Origin: Zygnema cylindricum
Lineage: Eukaryota > Streptophyta > Zygnematophyceae > Zygnematales > Zygnemataceae
Length of the DNA: 51,868 nt
Assembly: GCA_037447655.1 (NCBI GenBank)
Contig: JBBHKE010000159.1
Span: 190,402 to 242,269 of the forward strand
Direction: 5' to 3'
Positions 19,537 through 29,056 of this stretch are shown in pieces; position 1 is the stretch's first letter; every line of letters begins with the position of its first letter. The position numbers and the translations under genes are program-made. A model generated the notes under the pieces. It had not been told where the DNA came from and searched no databases. It worked only from the letters and a program-made list of their open reading frames with translations.

Positions 19537-20484
19537 ATGGAGGTCTCAGAGTTTCAGGTTATGGGCCCACCCTCTAGGGTACCAATCTTTAATGGAACTG
19601 GCTTCATATACTGGGAAAGTATGATGATAGGAGCTCTATGCGAAAAAAGGTTTTGGGGGATAGTGAGTGGACGATTGGGGCGTCCATCAAGTCTTGGAAT
19701 TCCTCCAGGGTTTGGAGGAAGCACATTCACCAAGAAAGAGGATTCACCTTCAACGGAGGAAACAAAGGAAGGAGAGGTGGTGGACAAAGGAAAGGAGAAG
19801 GAGGGGACCACACCAATAGCAACTGGTTTAGCATTCATGTCACCTATTCCGAGGAACGAGGAGAATGATACTGAAACCTGGGACTTCAACAATATGGCGG
19901 CAAAGCACTTCATCCTACGCCATCTCACTCAAGGACTTGCATGTCCTCATTTGCAGGTAGAAAGAGCATCCGATCTTTGGATGGCTCTCATAGAGATGTA
20001 CCGAAGTGGTACGATTCAGCAACAACAGTTGGCTGATCAGAAAGTTAAGGAGTATGTATACAAAGGGGGAAATATGTTGGATTTTTGCAATGAGCTTGCT
20101 ACACTCTTCATGGAGCTAGAGAGTGCGGGAAAAGATTTTAGTGAAAAAGAAAAGGTTAACGGTTTACTGATGAAGTTACCTGATGAGTTCGTGAACATAG
20201 TTTACCGTGTGCAAGACTTGCCTGACTCAAGGTGGATATCGAACTCAGTGGTAGGGATGATTCTCGTTCAAGAGAATACAATTGAGATCCGAAGGGGAGG
20301 AAAGAGTGGCCAAGCCTTGGCAACAGCGACTGATTGGAGGAACAGGGATTCCCGAAAACCGGTCGGAAACTATGGGGGTAGGGAGCAGAAAAAATAGGCC
20401 GACGAGTTCGAACCAAGGGCTCCGAAAGGTTTATGTCATTTTTGTAAGAAACCGGGGCACTATATGGCAGAGTGCACTAAGCTA
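19537..20484 (+). pseudogene. gag: Element A gag (capsid-nucleocapsid), one stop
   Basis: Starts at an ATG inside the LTR, 20 nt from its end; the frame runs through the primer-binding site (MEVSEFQVMGPPSRVP). The same start is seen in element C, which supports it over the second ATG at 19561. The capsid-type region (IQQQQLADQKVKEYVYKGG, LATLFMELESAGKDFSEKEKVNGLLMKLP) matches the UBN2/copia Gag pattern. A TAG at 20395-20397 precedes a zinc knuckle C-x2-C-x4-H-x4-C at 20433-20474. The protein would form virus-like particles and bind the element RNA. Confidence 0.85.
19557..19571 (+). promoter_or_regulatory. Element A primer-binding site, half-tRNA-iMet type
   Basis: GGTTATGGGCCCACC directly abuts the 5' LTR and is the exact complement of GGTGGGCCCATAACC, the anticodon stem-loop region of plant initiator tRNA-Met as I know it. 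Most plant copia elements instead pair with the tRNA 3' end (TGGTATCAGAGC). Priming by an internally cut initiator tRNA is known for Drosophila copia and yeast Ty5. The site also lies within the gag reading frame. Confidence 0.85.
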
Positions 20485-23400
20485 ACCGAGCTTCGGTTAA
20501 AGGAGGGGCATACCGGTGGTACCCCGAGAGGAAAGAAAAAGGCCCTTGTCACACAGGTACTTGAGGCGGAATCCGAGGACGAGGACGATGAGCTCCTTTT
20601 GGATGAGGAGTTGGAGGCGAAAAATGAGGTCGAAATTCCACGAAGGCAGAAATGTGCTTACGGTGGATTGAAAGGTGAAGCAGGCTGGATTGTAGATTCA
20701 GGTGCCTCCATGCACATGTGTAAGGATAGACACCTGTTCACTAAGATAAGAAATATTCCCACCGTAGAGATAGAGTACGGGGATGGGAGGATAGTCACCA
20801 CTACTCTTGTAGGATCGGTAGATCTGAAAGTGTTAGTAAAAGGAAAGACATCCATATTAACATTCTCCGATGTATTGTTTATTCCGGAGTTGAACAAAAA
20901 TCTTATCTCTACATCAGTATTAGATGATAAGGGTTTTTTCACTTACACTAGGGAAGGAGTCTTTACTGCTAGTTTTGAGGAGGATGTCTATTTCATTGCT
21001 GAGAAAGGTAGCCATGGGATGTTTAGACTGATCTTAAGTAATGAAAAGAAGAAACTTTACTATGCTGGTGTTCATGATATTATGATGTGGCATAAGAGGC
21101 TTGGGCATGTGAATCTAGATAAGTTAAGAGAGATGAAAAAGATGGGAGTGGTGGAAGGGATTCAGTTCAGTGAGAGAGATGATATAAGTGATTGTAGTGG
21201 ATGTGCTCAAGGTAAAGCACACAGATTACCCTTTCCTAAAACAGCCACCTATAAGGGAGAAAAACTTCTAGATCTAGTACACACAGATATTTGGGGACCG
21301 GCTAGAGTGCCCTCACCGGGGGGGAAGAGATTTATGATGACTATAACTGATGATTGGTCTCGGTATTCCCGGGTATATTTTTTGAAAAACAAGTCCGAAG
21401 CTTAGGATTGTTTTAGACAATATAAAGCATGGAGCGAAAAACTCCATGAAACTCCAATCAAGAGAGTAAGGAGTGACAATGGTGGAGAGTATACTTCTAA
21501 CTAGTTTGAGGATTTTCTGAGGGAAGATGGGGTTCAACACCAAAAGACAGTTCCAGAAAATCCGGAACAGAATGGGGTAGCTGAAAGGTTAAATAGAACA
21601 CTAAGTGATAGTGCTAGAAGTATGTTGTCAGATAAAAAGATAGGAAAAAGGTTTTGGGCAGAAGCAATGAACTGTGCTAATTACCTCAAGAATAGAGTTC
21701 TTACTTCAGCTATAAAAGATCAAACACCTTATGAGAGATGGACAGGCCGGAAACCAGACATATCTCACTTAAAGGTTTTCGGCAGTCAAGCGTTCAGTCT
21801 GGATACAGGTCGGTCCAATTGGAAGCTAGATCCTAAAGGAAAACCGGGATACTTATTAGGATATGATGAAGATGTTAAAGGATATAGAGTTTATGATCTA
21901 AAAAGGGAAGATATAATCTTAGTAAAGCATCTAGTAGTTATGGATGAAGGAAAGTCTGTGGATCCCTTCAAATATACAAAGTCAGTAAAAATCAGATTTG
22001 AGTCAGAAAATTCCGATGACTTTGAGCTTCCTAACTATCCAGGTTTTAGAGAAGATGACATTCTTCCAGGAACAAATCAGACCGAAAAGGACTCGGCTGT
22101 GGAAACTCCAGTGACAACTCTACTCGAAGCGGAAGACGTGGTGGAAATTGATTCAGGATCAAGGGATAGGGGAGAAGCCGAGTTTGTTCGAAAGAATCCA
22201 CGAGAACCATCTATTCCGGCATCAGATTTTGAGGGGGGGAGGAGAAGTAGCAAAAGACTGCAAGAAAAACAGGTTAATAACAAGGTAACTAAACTATCTC
22301 ATCAAGATGAACCTCAATCTTATAGAGAGGCGATGACTTGTCCAGAAAGAAACCGGTGGAAGACAGCCATCAATGAGGAGATGGCTTCAATCATGGCAGC
22401 CGATACTTGGGAGCTGGTGGACTGTCCACCTAACCGAAAACCAATTGGTTGTTAGTGGGTCTTCAAATTAAAACTGAACCCAGATAACACAATCGAACGC
22501 TACAAGGCCAGATTAGTGGCAAAGGGATTTACACAAAAGGAAGGAATTGACTACGAGGAAACCTTTGCCCCGGTGGTCTGATTTCCCTCCGTCCGCATAC
22601 TTCTTTGCAGCGGCGGAAGACATGGAAGTGCATCAGATGGACATCAAGACAGCCTTTCTGCATGGAGAATTGGAAGAGGAGATCTTCATGCGACAACCCG
22701 AAGGTTTTGTGGAGGAAGGAGAGGAGAGTAAGGTATGCCGGCTGATTAAATCTCTTTATGGTTTGAAACAGGCACCTCGACAATGGAATAAGAAGCTTGA
22801 TGAGTTTCTTACCGGTCTGGGATATATTCGGATCAGCTCAGATCACTCAATCTATGTTTTTGAAGATGAGGAAGGTTTGATATTTATTGCAATTTATGTT
22901 GATGATTTGCTTGTATTAAGTAAATCAATGGAAAAAACTAACAAACTGAAAACCGATCTTAAGGGGAGATTTGAAATGAAGGATATGGGAGAAGCAAGAT
23001 ATATTCTGGGAATTCAAGTAGAGAGAGACCGGAAAAGGAAAATTATAAAACTGACTCAAAAGGAAGCAATAGGGAACATGCTTGAAAAATTTCAAATGGA
23101 TAAAGCTAATAGTTGTACAACTCTAATGGAGTTGAAGAAGGGAAGTGAGGGGAGTGAGGAAGAAGGAGTCATAGTCTTAGACGAGGAATTATCTCCTGAT
23201 GAATAGAAGTTCATGCAGACTATTCCTTACAGGCAAGTAGTGGGAAGTCTAATCTATTTTATGAATTGTACCCGGCCGGATTTAGCTGCAGCTGTAGGAG
23301 TGCTGAGTAGAAGTCTAAATGCTCCCACTAAAAGGGATTGGGAGGCAGCTAAGAGAGTCCTTAGATATTTGGTAGGAACTAGAGATCTATGGTTGCATTT

Positions 23401-23890
23401 GGGTGGGGAGAATACTGACATCACTACTTGGAGTGATGCCAGTTATGGTGATGCTCCGATGAGGAGATGTACTTCTGGATATGTATTATATGTGGGTGAT
23501 GGGGCTTCCTGTTGGAGTAGCAAACAGCAAAAGGTTATTGCTCAGTCCACCATGGAGGCTGAGTATATGGCCTCTTGCTCTGCTGTAAAAGAATTGATGT
23601 GGGTCAAGTCTTTGCTTGGTGAGCTTGGTCACCTTAAGAGTGGTGTGCAGAAAATATTTTGTGATAATCAGGCAGCAATCGCTATTTCTGCCAATCCTAA
23701 ACACCATTTTAAAGCCAAACACATGGACATCAGACTCAGCTTTGTTAGAGAGAAAGTAGAAAACAAAATAATCAGTTTAGAGTACAGACCAGATAGTGAG
23801 ATGGTAGCAGATATGATGACCAAACCTGTGCCTTCCCCTAAGCTATTTTTTTGCAGGGAGAAGTGTGGTCTGAAATTAAAGATTGACTAG
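20485..23890 (+). pseudogene. pol: Element A pol: protease, integrase, RT, RNase H
   Basis: Same frame as gag. The protease DSGAS motif is intact (aspartate 20695-20697). The integrase zinc site has H at 21091 and 21106 and C at 21193 and 21202. The catalytic aspartates are in VHTDIWG (21286) and RSDNGGEY (21475), and the glutamate in GVAERLNR with D-35-E spacing. The RT motif YVDD is at 22895-22906. RNase H has SDASYGD, MEAEY and CDNQ. Breaks: TAG at 21403, TAG in YTSN*FED, TAG at 22453 (for tryptophan), TGA in FAPVV*FPS, a frameshift near 22605, and TAG at 23204. Reading ends normally at 23890. All catalytic residues survive, so the stops are the main lesions. Confidence 0.9.
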
Positions 23891-23892
23891 AA

Positions 23893-23903
23893 AATAAGGG
23901 GAG
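23893..23903 (+). promoter_or_regulatory. Element A polypurine tract
   Basis: AATAAGGGGAG immediately precedes the 3' LTR and serves as the plus-strand primer site. Equivalent tracts stand before the 3' LTRs of C (TTAAGGGGAG) and B (AAATAAAGGGAG). Confidence 0.8.
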
Positions 23904-24945
23904 TGTAGAAACTAATGGATTTATTAGTATTTTCTAGGTCTAAATAGAAATAGAAAGAAGCCGAGGCAGTCTATCTCTAACTTCTCTCTCCAACTCTCAA
24001 ACTTGTTGCAGTCAGTGAGAAGTTGGAGAGGAAGCTAGAGCCATGGCTACCTTGGCTATCCTGAAGTTTACGGGAATTTAATACTAGGGTTTATTTATTC
24101 AATTAAAAGTTAAAGCGCCGGCGACAGGATTAGATCCCTGTACCTACCGGCCGGCAGATAGGAAATAGCCGGTAGCCTTAGCCGTTAGGTCTAGCTATAG
24201 TGATACATACTATATAGTTTGATAATGATTTAAAGATGTATACGTACGATAAATTCATTTAACTGTTACGGATTACTGGATACATAGATCCGGTACGGAT
24301 GACGGTACGGATTACGAATCAATACCGCGCATTTGTTTCGGAAGTGAAATAAATACCGCGCATGTATTTATTACGGCTAAGATTAAATCTGAATTTAATC
24401 GGACGGTCGGAATTAGCGTCGAGATCGCGGAGGGAGATTTCGGCGGTTTGTGGCCATCGCCACATCGGATGACACGTGGCGAAATTCCGTTGGATTGTAG
24501 AATCTCCGGAGATTATGGCACCGAATCCGGATTTGACATGTGTCGACATTTAGGCCATGTCGTACAATGTCCGTACTGAAAGTACACCGGCGGCTGTACT
24601 TTTGCGTACGGAACTCAATTCTGATTGGTTCCGTACATCAATAGATAGAGTCTGTGAGAGAGATAGGACTTAGAAAAATTAGAAGATAGGACCCTCTCTC
24701 CCAGAGAGCTTCTGTACAAAAGGTCAACTTTGACCCTCCATAACTTACTGCTCAGGGGAGCAAATTCAGAGATTCTTTTTGCTACTGACTCAGGGGAGTC
24801 TTGCCTTCAAAGGGGTGCAGGTTGTCAGGGTTTTTGTCTGCCAGGGTGGCAGTTATTTTTGCTTAAACACAAAGGGGTCAGGATTATCCTAGAGGCTTCT
24901 TGGAAGCTGTCCACTCTGAGGACTTATGGAGGTCTCAGAGTTACA
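23904..24945 (+). repeat. Element A 3' LTR
   Basis: 1042 bp, same length as the 5' LTR. By eye about 15 substitutions, many of them C/T or G/A. The antisense tRNA-like module is at about 24115-24197. The TAGATCC loop here differs by one base from the 5' copy (TTGATCC). The LTR ends GAGTTACA before the TSD CAGGT. Confidence 0.95.
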
Positions 24946-25192
24946 CAGGTAGTTTATCACTTCACGTTAACCGCAAAAATGAAATCAACTCGTTGTCATA
25001 TCCACCGTGGACGTGACGACGTGTCATTTTAGTTTCATCGATATTTATACGCGGGTAGTCGGGTACGCATTTTTATTTTGTACACAGTTTGTTTGCTTTC
25101 GTGCGAGTTTACACATGTTGTACGTCGTCCTTTAATATATGTCCAAGTTCAATGTAACGGTTTGCGAGTTGATAAGAAAACTACCTGCGCGC
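24946..25192. repeat. Spacer repeat H, copy 1
   Basis: From GTAGTTTATCACTTCACG to AACTACCTGCGCGC. It shares TTTATACGCGGGTAG, TTTCGTGCGAGTTTA and ATGTTGTACRTCGTC with the second copy at 25549-25825. It separates two copies of foldback repeat G and has lost one of the inverted arms that copy 2 still has. Confidence 0.65.
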
Positions 25193-25548
25193 AGCCATTT
25201 TGTTTATATGTGGCTTCCGCAGTTTGGTTACAGTAAACCTGCGCCGGCCGTGTGAAATTTTATTTTTTTTTATGACGGTCGACGTTTGCAAGCGCGACAA
25301 TTTTTTAACCGCCGGTACAATATTCCGCCAGTCAAAGTTGTTCGACGGATAGACCGTCGGATCTGAAATTAAAGGTACGTAGCCTGTACGAAATTGTACT
25401 TCAAATCTACAATTTCTGATAACTACCTACGCGAAGCAAAAATCGTCTCTGCGATTAGCAATTTCCAAAAAAAATAACACGACCGGCACAGATTTACTGT
25501 AACAAAACTGCGGCGGCCACATATAAATAAAATGGTTGCGCGCAAGTA
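25193..25548. repeat. Foldback repeat G, copy 2 (about 356 bp, 75-bp inverted arms)
   Basis: The left arm starts CTACCTGCGCGCAGCCATTT and runs through GTTTATATGTGGC and TGCGCCGGCCGTGT; the right arm is its inverted copy ending GGTTGCGCGCAAGTAG. The centre carries TTTAACCGCCGGTACAATAT and GACCGTCGGATCTGAAATT. The long arms would form a hairpin. No coding sequence; a non-autonomous foldback element is the likely nature, family unknown. Confidence 0.75.
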
Positions 25549-25825
25549 GTTGATCACTTCACGTGAGCTCCACTGTGATATCACAAACCGAGATTTGATT
25601 TATCGTATAGGCATCGTATTAAGGCTATACGATATTTATACGCGGGTAGGTTTTTTCATTTTGTACGAAGTTTATTTCGTTTCGTGCGAGTTTATAAATG
25701 TTGTACATCGTCTATGAATTTGTGTCCAGGTTCAGTGTAACAGTTCGCGATTAGATTTCATTTTCGCGGCTAAGTCAAATGTTGGTGTGTGATCTCACAG
25801 TGGAGCTCACGTGAAGTGATCAACT
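25549..25825. repeat. Spacer repeat H, copy 2, with inverted arms
   Basis: Starts GTTGATCACTTCACGTGAGC (then TCCACTGTGAT) and ends with the inverted copy, CACAGTGGAGCTCACGTGAA GTGATCAAC. Arms are about 35 bp around a 200-bp centre containing ATATTTATACGCGGG. It sits precisely between two G copies, giving a G-H period of about 633 bp. Confidence 0.75.
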
Positions 25826-25896
25826 ACTTGCGCGCAGCCATCTTATTTATATGTGGCTGTCGCAATTTTGTTTTAGTAAATCTGCGCCAGCCGTGT

Positions 25897-26480
25897 TAGG
25901 GTGGACTTCCATTAGCGAATAAGTGGGGTTTTTTACTGAAGGCCGTACTGTTTCGTACAGGTCCGTACATAAATTTGTTTTTTCAAGAAATATATCATTA
26001 CACAAAATTGTCCAAGGTTGTAGGCGTAAATTAGGACCGTCGAATTCAATTGCACTTTTTATCCGTGACGCCACGTCACCAACCATACAGTTTGTTAAGA
26101 TCGTGCATAGGGAGGGACAGTTCTCGAAAACAAAACATGTAAAAATTGGCCGCGTGGAAAAGGTCAAAAAATCCACAAGGAGCGCGCAAAAATATGCTTA
26201 CACGTCGTAAAGGCCATGTGCCTTCCGCCAGGGTGGCGATACCACCGAAAAGTTGAGGTTTCCCCATTATCATTTTGTCGCGCCCTGCGACATCTCTCTT
26301 TGAATTTTTCCGGACACAAGCATTTTGCCGCTTTTTTGAAACATTTTGTTTTCAAATTTTTCAACTTTCACTCAACCTGACAATCCTATTTTAAATCAAT
26401 TTACTCTCAAATTTGAACACTCTTTTTAATACTTTTGTTTTTAAATTTTGAATTTGAATGCAAACATTTTGCCAATTTCA
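25897..26480 (+). repeat. Repeat F, copy 1
   Basis: Begins TAGGGTGGACTTCCATTAGC at the break in G. The first 355 bp (to GTGCCTTCCGCCAGGG) are shared with copies at 35866-36215 and, inverted, 49645-49998: TTTACTGAAGGCCGTACT, ACACGTCGTAAAGG, CCACGTCACC. The remaining 230 bp up to G is seen only here. No open frame and no obvious inverted partner of the left end in this copy. Confidence 0.6.
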
Positions 26481-26625
26481 AAATTTGGCAAACGTGACAC
26501 TTTTTTAACCGTCGTTACAATATTCCGCCAGTCAAAATTGTTTAACGGATTGACCGTCAAAACTAAACTTGAAGGTAAGTAGCTTGTGCTAAACTGTACT
26601 TTAAATGTACCATTTCTGACAACTA

Positions 26626-27114
26626 CACCGTGAATCGCTATTAGCGTACATGACGCTAATTGGGGTACCCCTTTTTTTGGGGCAAATTCTCAAATAGAAT
26701 AAAGTATGCTAAATGTTTTTGCACGCTATTTGAGGTACCCCGCTCAATACGGTTCATAACTGTAATTTAGTGCCCTATTAAATAGTGTGGTGTACGGACT
26801 GCCAGATCTGAACTATTCTGTACCTTTTTAAATTTAAAAGTACTGAAAATATAATAATATATAATTGCGTAAATATTTTCCGGCATACGCAGATGTCAAA
26901 AAAACGCGACGACGTACGATTTGAACAATTTTGTACATCTACATGTTTTATTGTGGACATATTATGTGCCTAAAATTTTTACAAAGCAGTTTACAAATAA
27001 GAGTACATGATAAATTCGTATCATGGTGTACCCGAAAAAACACAGTTTACCGTAAAGTACGCTAATTGTTTCATTACGCTTTATTTTTTATAACGCTAAT
27101 AGCGATTCACGGTG
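26626..27114. mobile_element. TA-flanked MITE M1 (489 bp)
   Basis: The ends CACCGTGAATCGCTATTAGCGT and ACGCTAATAGCGATTCACGGTG are inverted copies, flanked by TA on each side (26624-26625, 27115-27116). The related empty site in G copy 2 reads CTGATAACTACCTACGCG where this one reads CTGACAACTA-insert-TACCTGCGCG. This proves duplication of TA on insertion. There is no transposase; a mariner/Tc1-type source is the simplest reading of a TA target. Confidence 0.85.
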
Positions 27115-27337
27115 TACCTGCGCGCAGCAAAAATCATCTCTGCGATTAGCAATTCCCTACATAAAGCATACTTATAACTTATAATTTTGAAACCCATTTA
27201 GTACGACTTTTAATATTCTTTTTATTGCGTTCAACCCTTCAGCTGCCCGTCACCACAAGTTTGCTAGTCTGTTCTATGGCACCGACACTGCCATTATTCC
27301 AGGTCAGCGTGCAAACGATTTAGCGGAATCTCGGCTA

Positions 27338-27536
27338 CACCGCGAATCGTTAATAGCGTTATGAACTCTATATCAGCACCCCAAAATTTTGACATTAATA
27401 CCTTAAATAGAATAAACTATGCTATTTAAGGTCGTGGACTTTAATCTGCCACGTCTCCCGGCACTAAATTAGAATGAATGACGCTAATTTTTTCTTTACA
27501 CTAATAATTTCTCAACGCTAATAACGATTCGTGGTG
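27338..27536. mobile_element. TA-flanked MITE M2 (199 bp)
   Basis: The termini CACCGCGAATCGTTAATAGCGT and AACGCTAATAACGATTCGTGGTG are flanked by TA. It contains CGTGGACTTTAATCTGCCACG, itself an inverted repeat, shared with the outer MITE at 32360-33042. A short member of the M1 family. Confidence 0.85.
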
Positions 27537-27538
27537 TA

Positions 27539-28130
27539 CCTTTCACCACGTGTCATCTTGAAATCGGTCGCCACCTTTTCGGGGGTTATTTGGTCAGCCA
27601 TCCTGTTCCCAACGTAATTCACAGCCGCTCGCGTTTCAACGATTTACAATCGGACGGCCGACATAACATTTGCGCTAGCGTTCGACTTAACCGACAGTCC
27701 ATGAGATGGAAAAGCAAGACTTCAGGAGCTGTCCTTGTGATTCAAAATTTGCCGAGTCACCGACATAACGCGACACCACCGACATAGTGACGATCTTCAG
27801 AAACTTAACTGACACGTCAGCACAAGCCGACAAGCCATTTTTGCCCGGCCGTCTGCCGCCCGTTATTTATAGGCTAACGGTCCGGTCTGCGGACCGAACT
27901 TCCCAAAATTCCAAAATTTGCTGACCGTCGCCTGCAGTTTTTTGCAGCTTTATTATTGGTGGAACCGCATCCCTTGAAGGAAAAAATAGGAGTAAAAGCA
28001 AAGATTTTATTCCCATTAGGGGACCTTTGACAGTAGAAGTTTTTATGGACTGTAGCCTTTTAACATCTGAGGAACTCATTCTCGACTCAGAGTCAAAGGA
28101 GTACATCGCAAAATTTGTTTGTTGTTTTAC
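27539..28130. other. No gene recognised
   Basis: Higher GC content than its surroundings at 27540-27900, with CACGTGTCA and GGACGGCCGACAT words also found in the LTRs, which suggests a decayed LTR fragment. The open frames over 27867-28214 have no domain and run into MITE M3. Confidence 0.35.
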
Positions 28131-28132
28131 TA

Positions 28133-28347
28133 CACCGCCAATCGTTATTAGCGTTGTGTACGCTAATTCCGTCCCGCTTTTTTTTTTTTTATTCTCAAAT
28201 AGAATTATCCACACTATTTAAAAAAACCCTAATTCCTAATTAGAATAGACGATTTCTTCCAAAATTTTCAAATTCCCAATTAGCGTAAACCACGCTATTT
28301 ATTTGTATACGCTAAAAAAACTTACACGCTAATAACGATTGGTGGTG
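28133..28347. mobile_element. TA-flanked MITE M3 (215 bp)
   Basis: The termini CACCGCCAATCGTTATTAGCGT and ACGCTAATAACGATTGGTGGTG are inverted and flanked by TA (28131-28132, 28348-28349). Substitutions in one arm are matched in the other (GCCAATCG against CGATTGGTGG), so arm identity has been kept relative to M1 and M2. Confidence 0.85.
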
Positions 28348-28349
28348 TA

Positions 28350-28980
28350 GTGAACTTTGTTTTGGCCCAAAATCAATAATCGGAGTTAAAAACACACTCA
28401 AAAAATCATCCATTTTTGGAAAAATTCCCAACTCTCCCACCTGTGTAGAATCAACTCTATATTAAACACCACATAAAGAGTCGAGATTCCTCTTTCTCTT
28501 TCCCTTCTTGACTCTTTCCATAGGTACCAGACGACAAACATATCAACGACCTTATGGACAAAGTTGCATCGACCTATAATTATCTAAAAGAATGCCTAGC
28601 AAAAAATTAACCTTCCGATTCTCACATCAAACTGTGTTGTTTGTTCACCTTCCGACATCCGTCCTTCCACTCACCCTCATGGTTTTTCTCCACTTATTCC
28701 CTACGAGGACATTTATTTGTGCACTGGAAGTGCCCAATGGCCCTGAGTACTTTCCTGGTCACACCCGATCGTTATTGGCTGGTTCGTGCTTCGCGGAAAA
28801 ATAAAGAGGTAGGTGGCTGCCCTCCTCCGCCCGGGCTCGCTCGTCGTCCCAGTATCGTGATTCTTCTTTTCATACATATTTGTCCCATGTAGTTGACCTC
28901 CCTCACCTTCTCTACCCTCAAATGGCTTTTGCTCTTTTGACCTAAGTGTTTCTACCTACAACCTTCCTACCTTACCTTCA
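28350..28980. other. No gene recognised
   Basis: Mixed pyrimidine-rich DNA with overlapping plus-strand frames (28592-28892) that show no domain. Some words resemble copia pol text, but I cannot support a homology. It may include downstream exons of the minus-strand gene at 29709-31046, none of them recognisable. Confidence 0.3.
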
Positions 28981-29056
28981 CTTTTGTCTCACCTCTCCCA
29001 ACCCTTCTTTTGTCTCACCTCTCCCAACCCTTCTTTTGTCTCATCTCTCCCAACCC
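28981..29056. repeat. 26-bp minisatellite, about three units
   Basis: The unit CTTTTGTCTCACCTCTCCCA plus ACCCTT is repeated three times, the last with one substitution (CATCTC for CACCTC). A fourth, decayed unit follows. Confidence 0.85.

Larger units (their letters stand above)
18515..19556 (+). repeat. Element A 5' LTR
   Basis: TG...CA bordered, 1042 bp. Modules in order: CCATGGCT block (18651), antisense tRNA-like module (18726-18808), GTAC-rich block (about 19168-19225), inverted CCAAT box ATTGG (19235-19239), a decayed TATA position (GTACAAAAGG at 19325), leader hairpins (19361-19463), and the gag ATG at 19537. Transcription probably begins shortly before 19361, judging from TATA spacing in sister families. 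Confidence 0.95.
18515..24945 (+). mobile_element. Element A: near-complete Ty1/copia retrotransposon (6431 bp)
   Basis: Two 1042-bp LTRs starting TGTAGAAACT and ending TTTCA/TTACA enclose a primer-binding site, a single-frame gag-pol and a polypurine tract. A perfect 5-bp target duplication CAGGT lies at 18510-18514 and 24946-24950. By eye the LTRs differ at about 15 positions (around 1.5 percent), so this is a fairly recent insertion. The polyprotein has five TAG stops, one TGA and one frameshift, so it is not autonomous now. It interrupts a G/H repeat junction. Order: gag, protease, integrase, RT, RNase H, as in copia and unlike gypsy. Confidence 0.97.
25826..27160. repeat. Foldback repeat G, copy 3, split by repeat F and a MITE
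   Basis: The left arm (TACTTGCGCGCAGCCATC... to CAGCCGTGT) ends at 25896, where repeat F begins. G resumes near 26490 (GGCAAACGTGACACTTTTTT, AACCGTCGTTACAATATTCC) and is cut again by MITE M1 at 26626-27114. It then ends with CTGCGCGCAGCAAAAATC, ATCTCTGCGATTAGCAATTCC. Comparison with copy 2 shows both insertions cleanly. Confidence 0.7.

Noticed and set aside
20395-23206. Five of six in-frame stops in element A are TAG, hinting at TAG reassignment as in some green algae
   Set aside because: TAG replaces tryptophan, glutamate and asparagine/aspartate-type positions, not one amino acid. B and C also use TAA and TGA, and the host exon and normal element ends are compatible with the standard code.
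23890-23903. A third open frame (envelope-like) after RNase H in A, B or C
   Set aside because: Only 13 nt (A and C) or fewer than 20 nt separate the pol stop from the 3' LTR.
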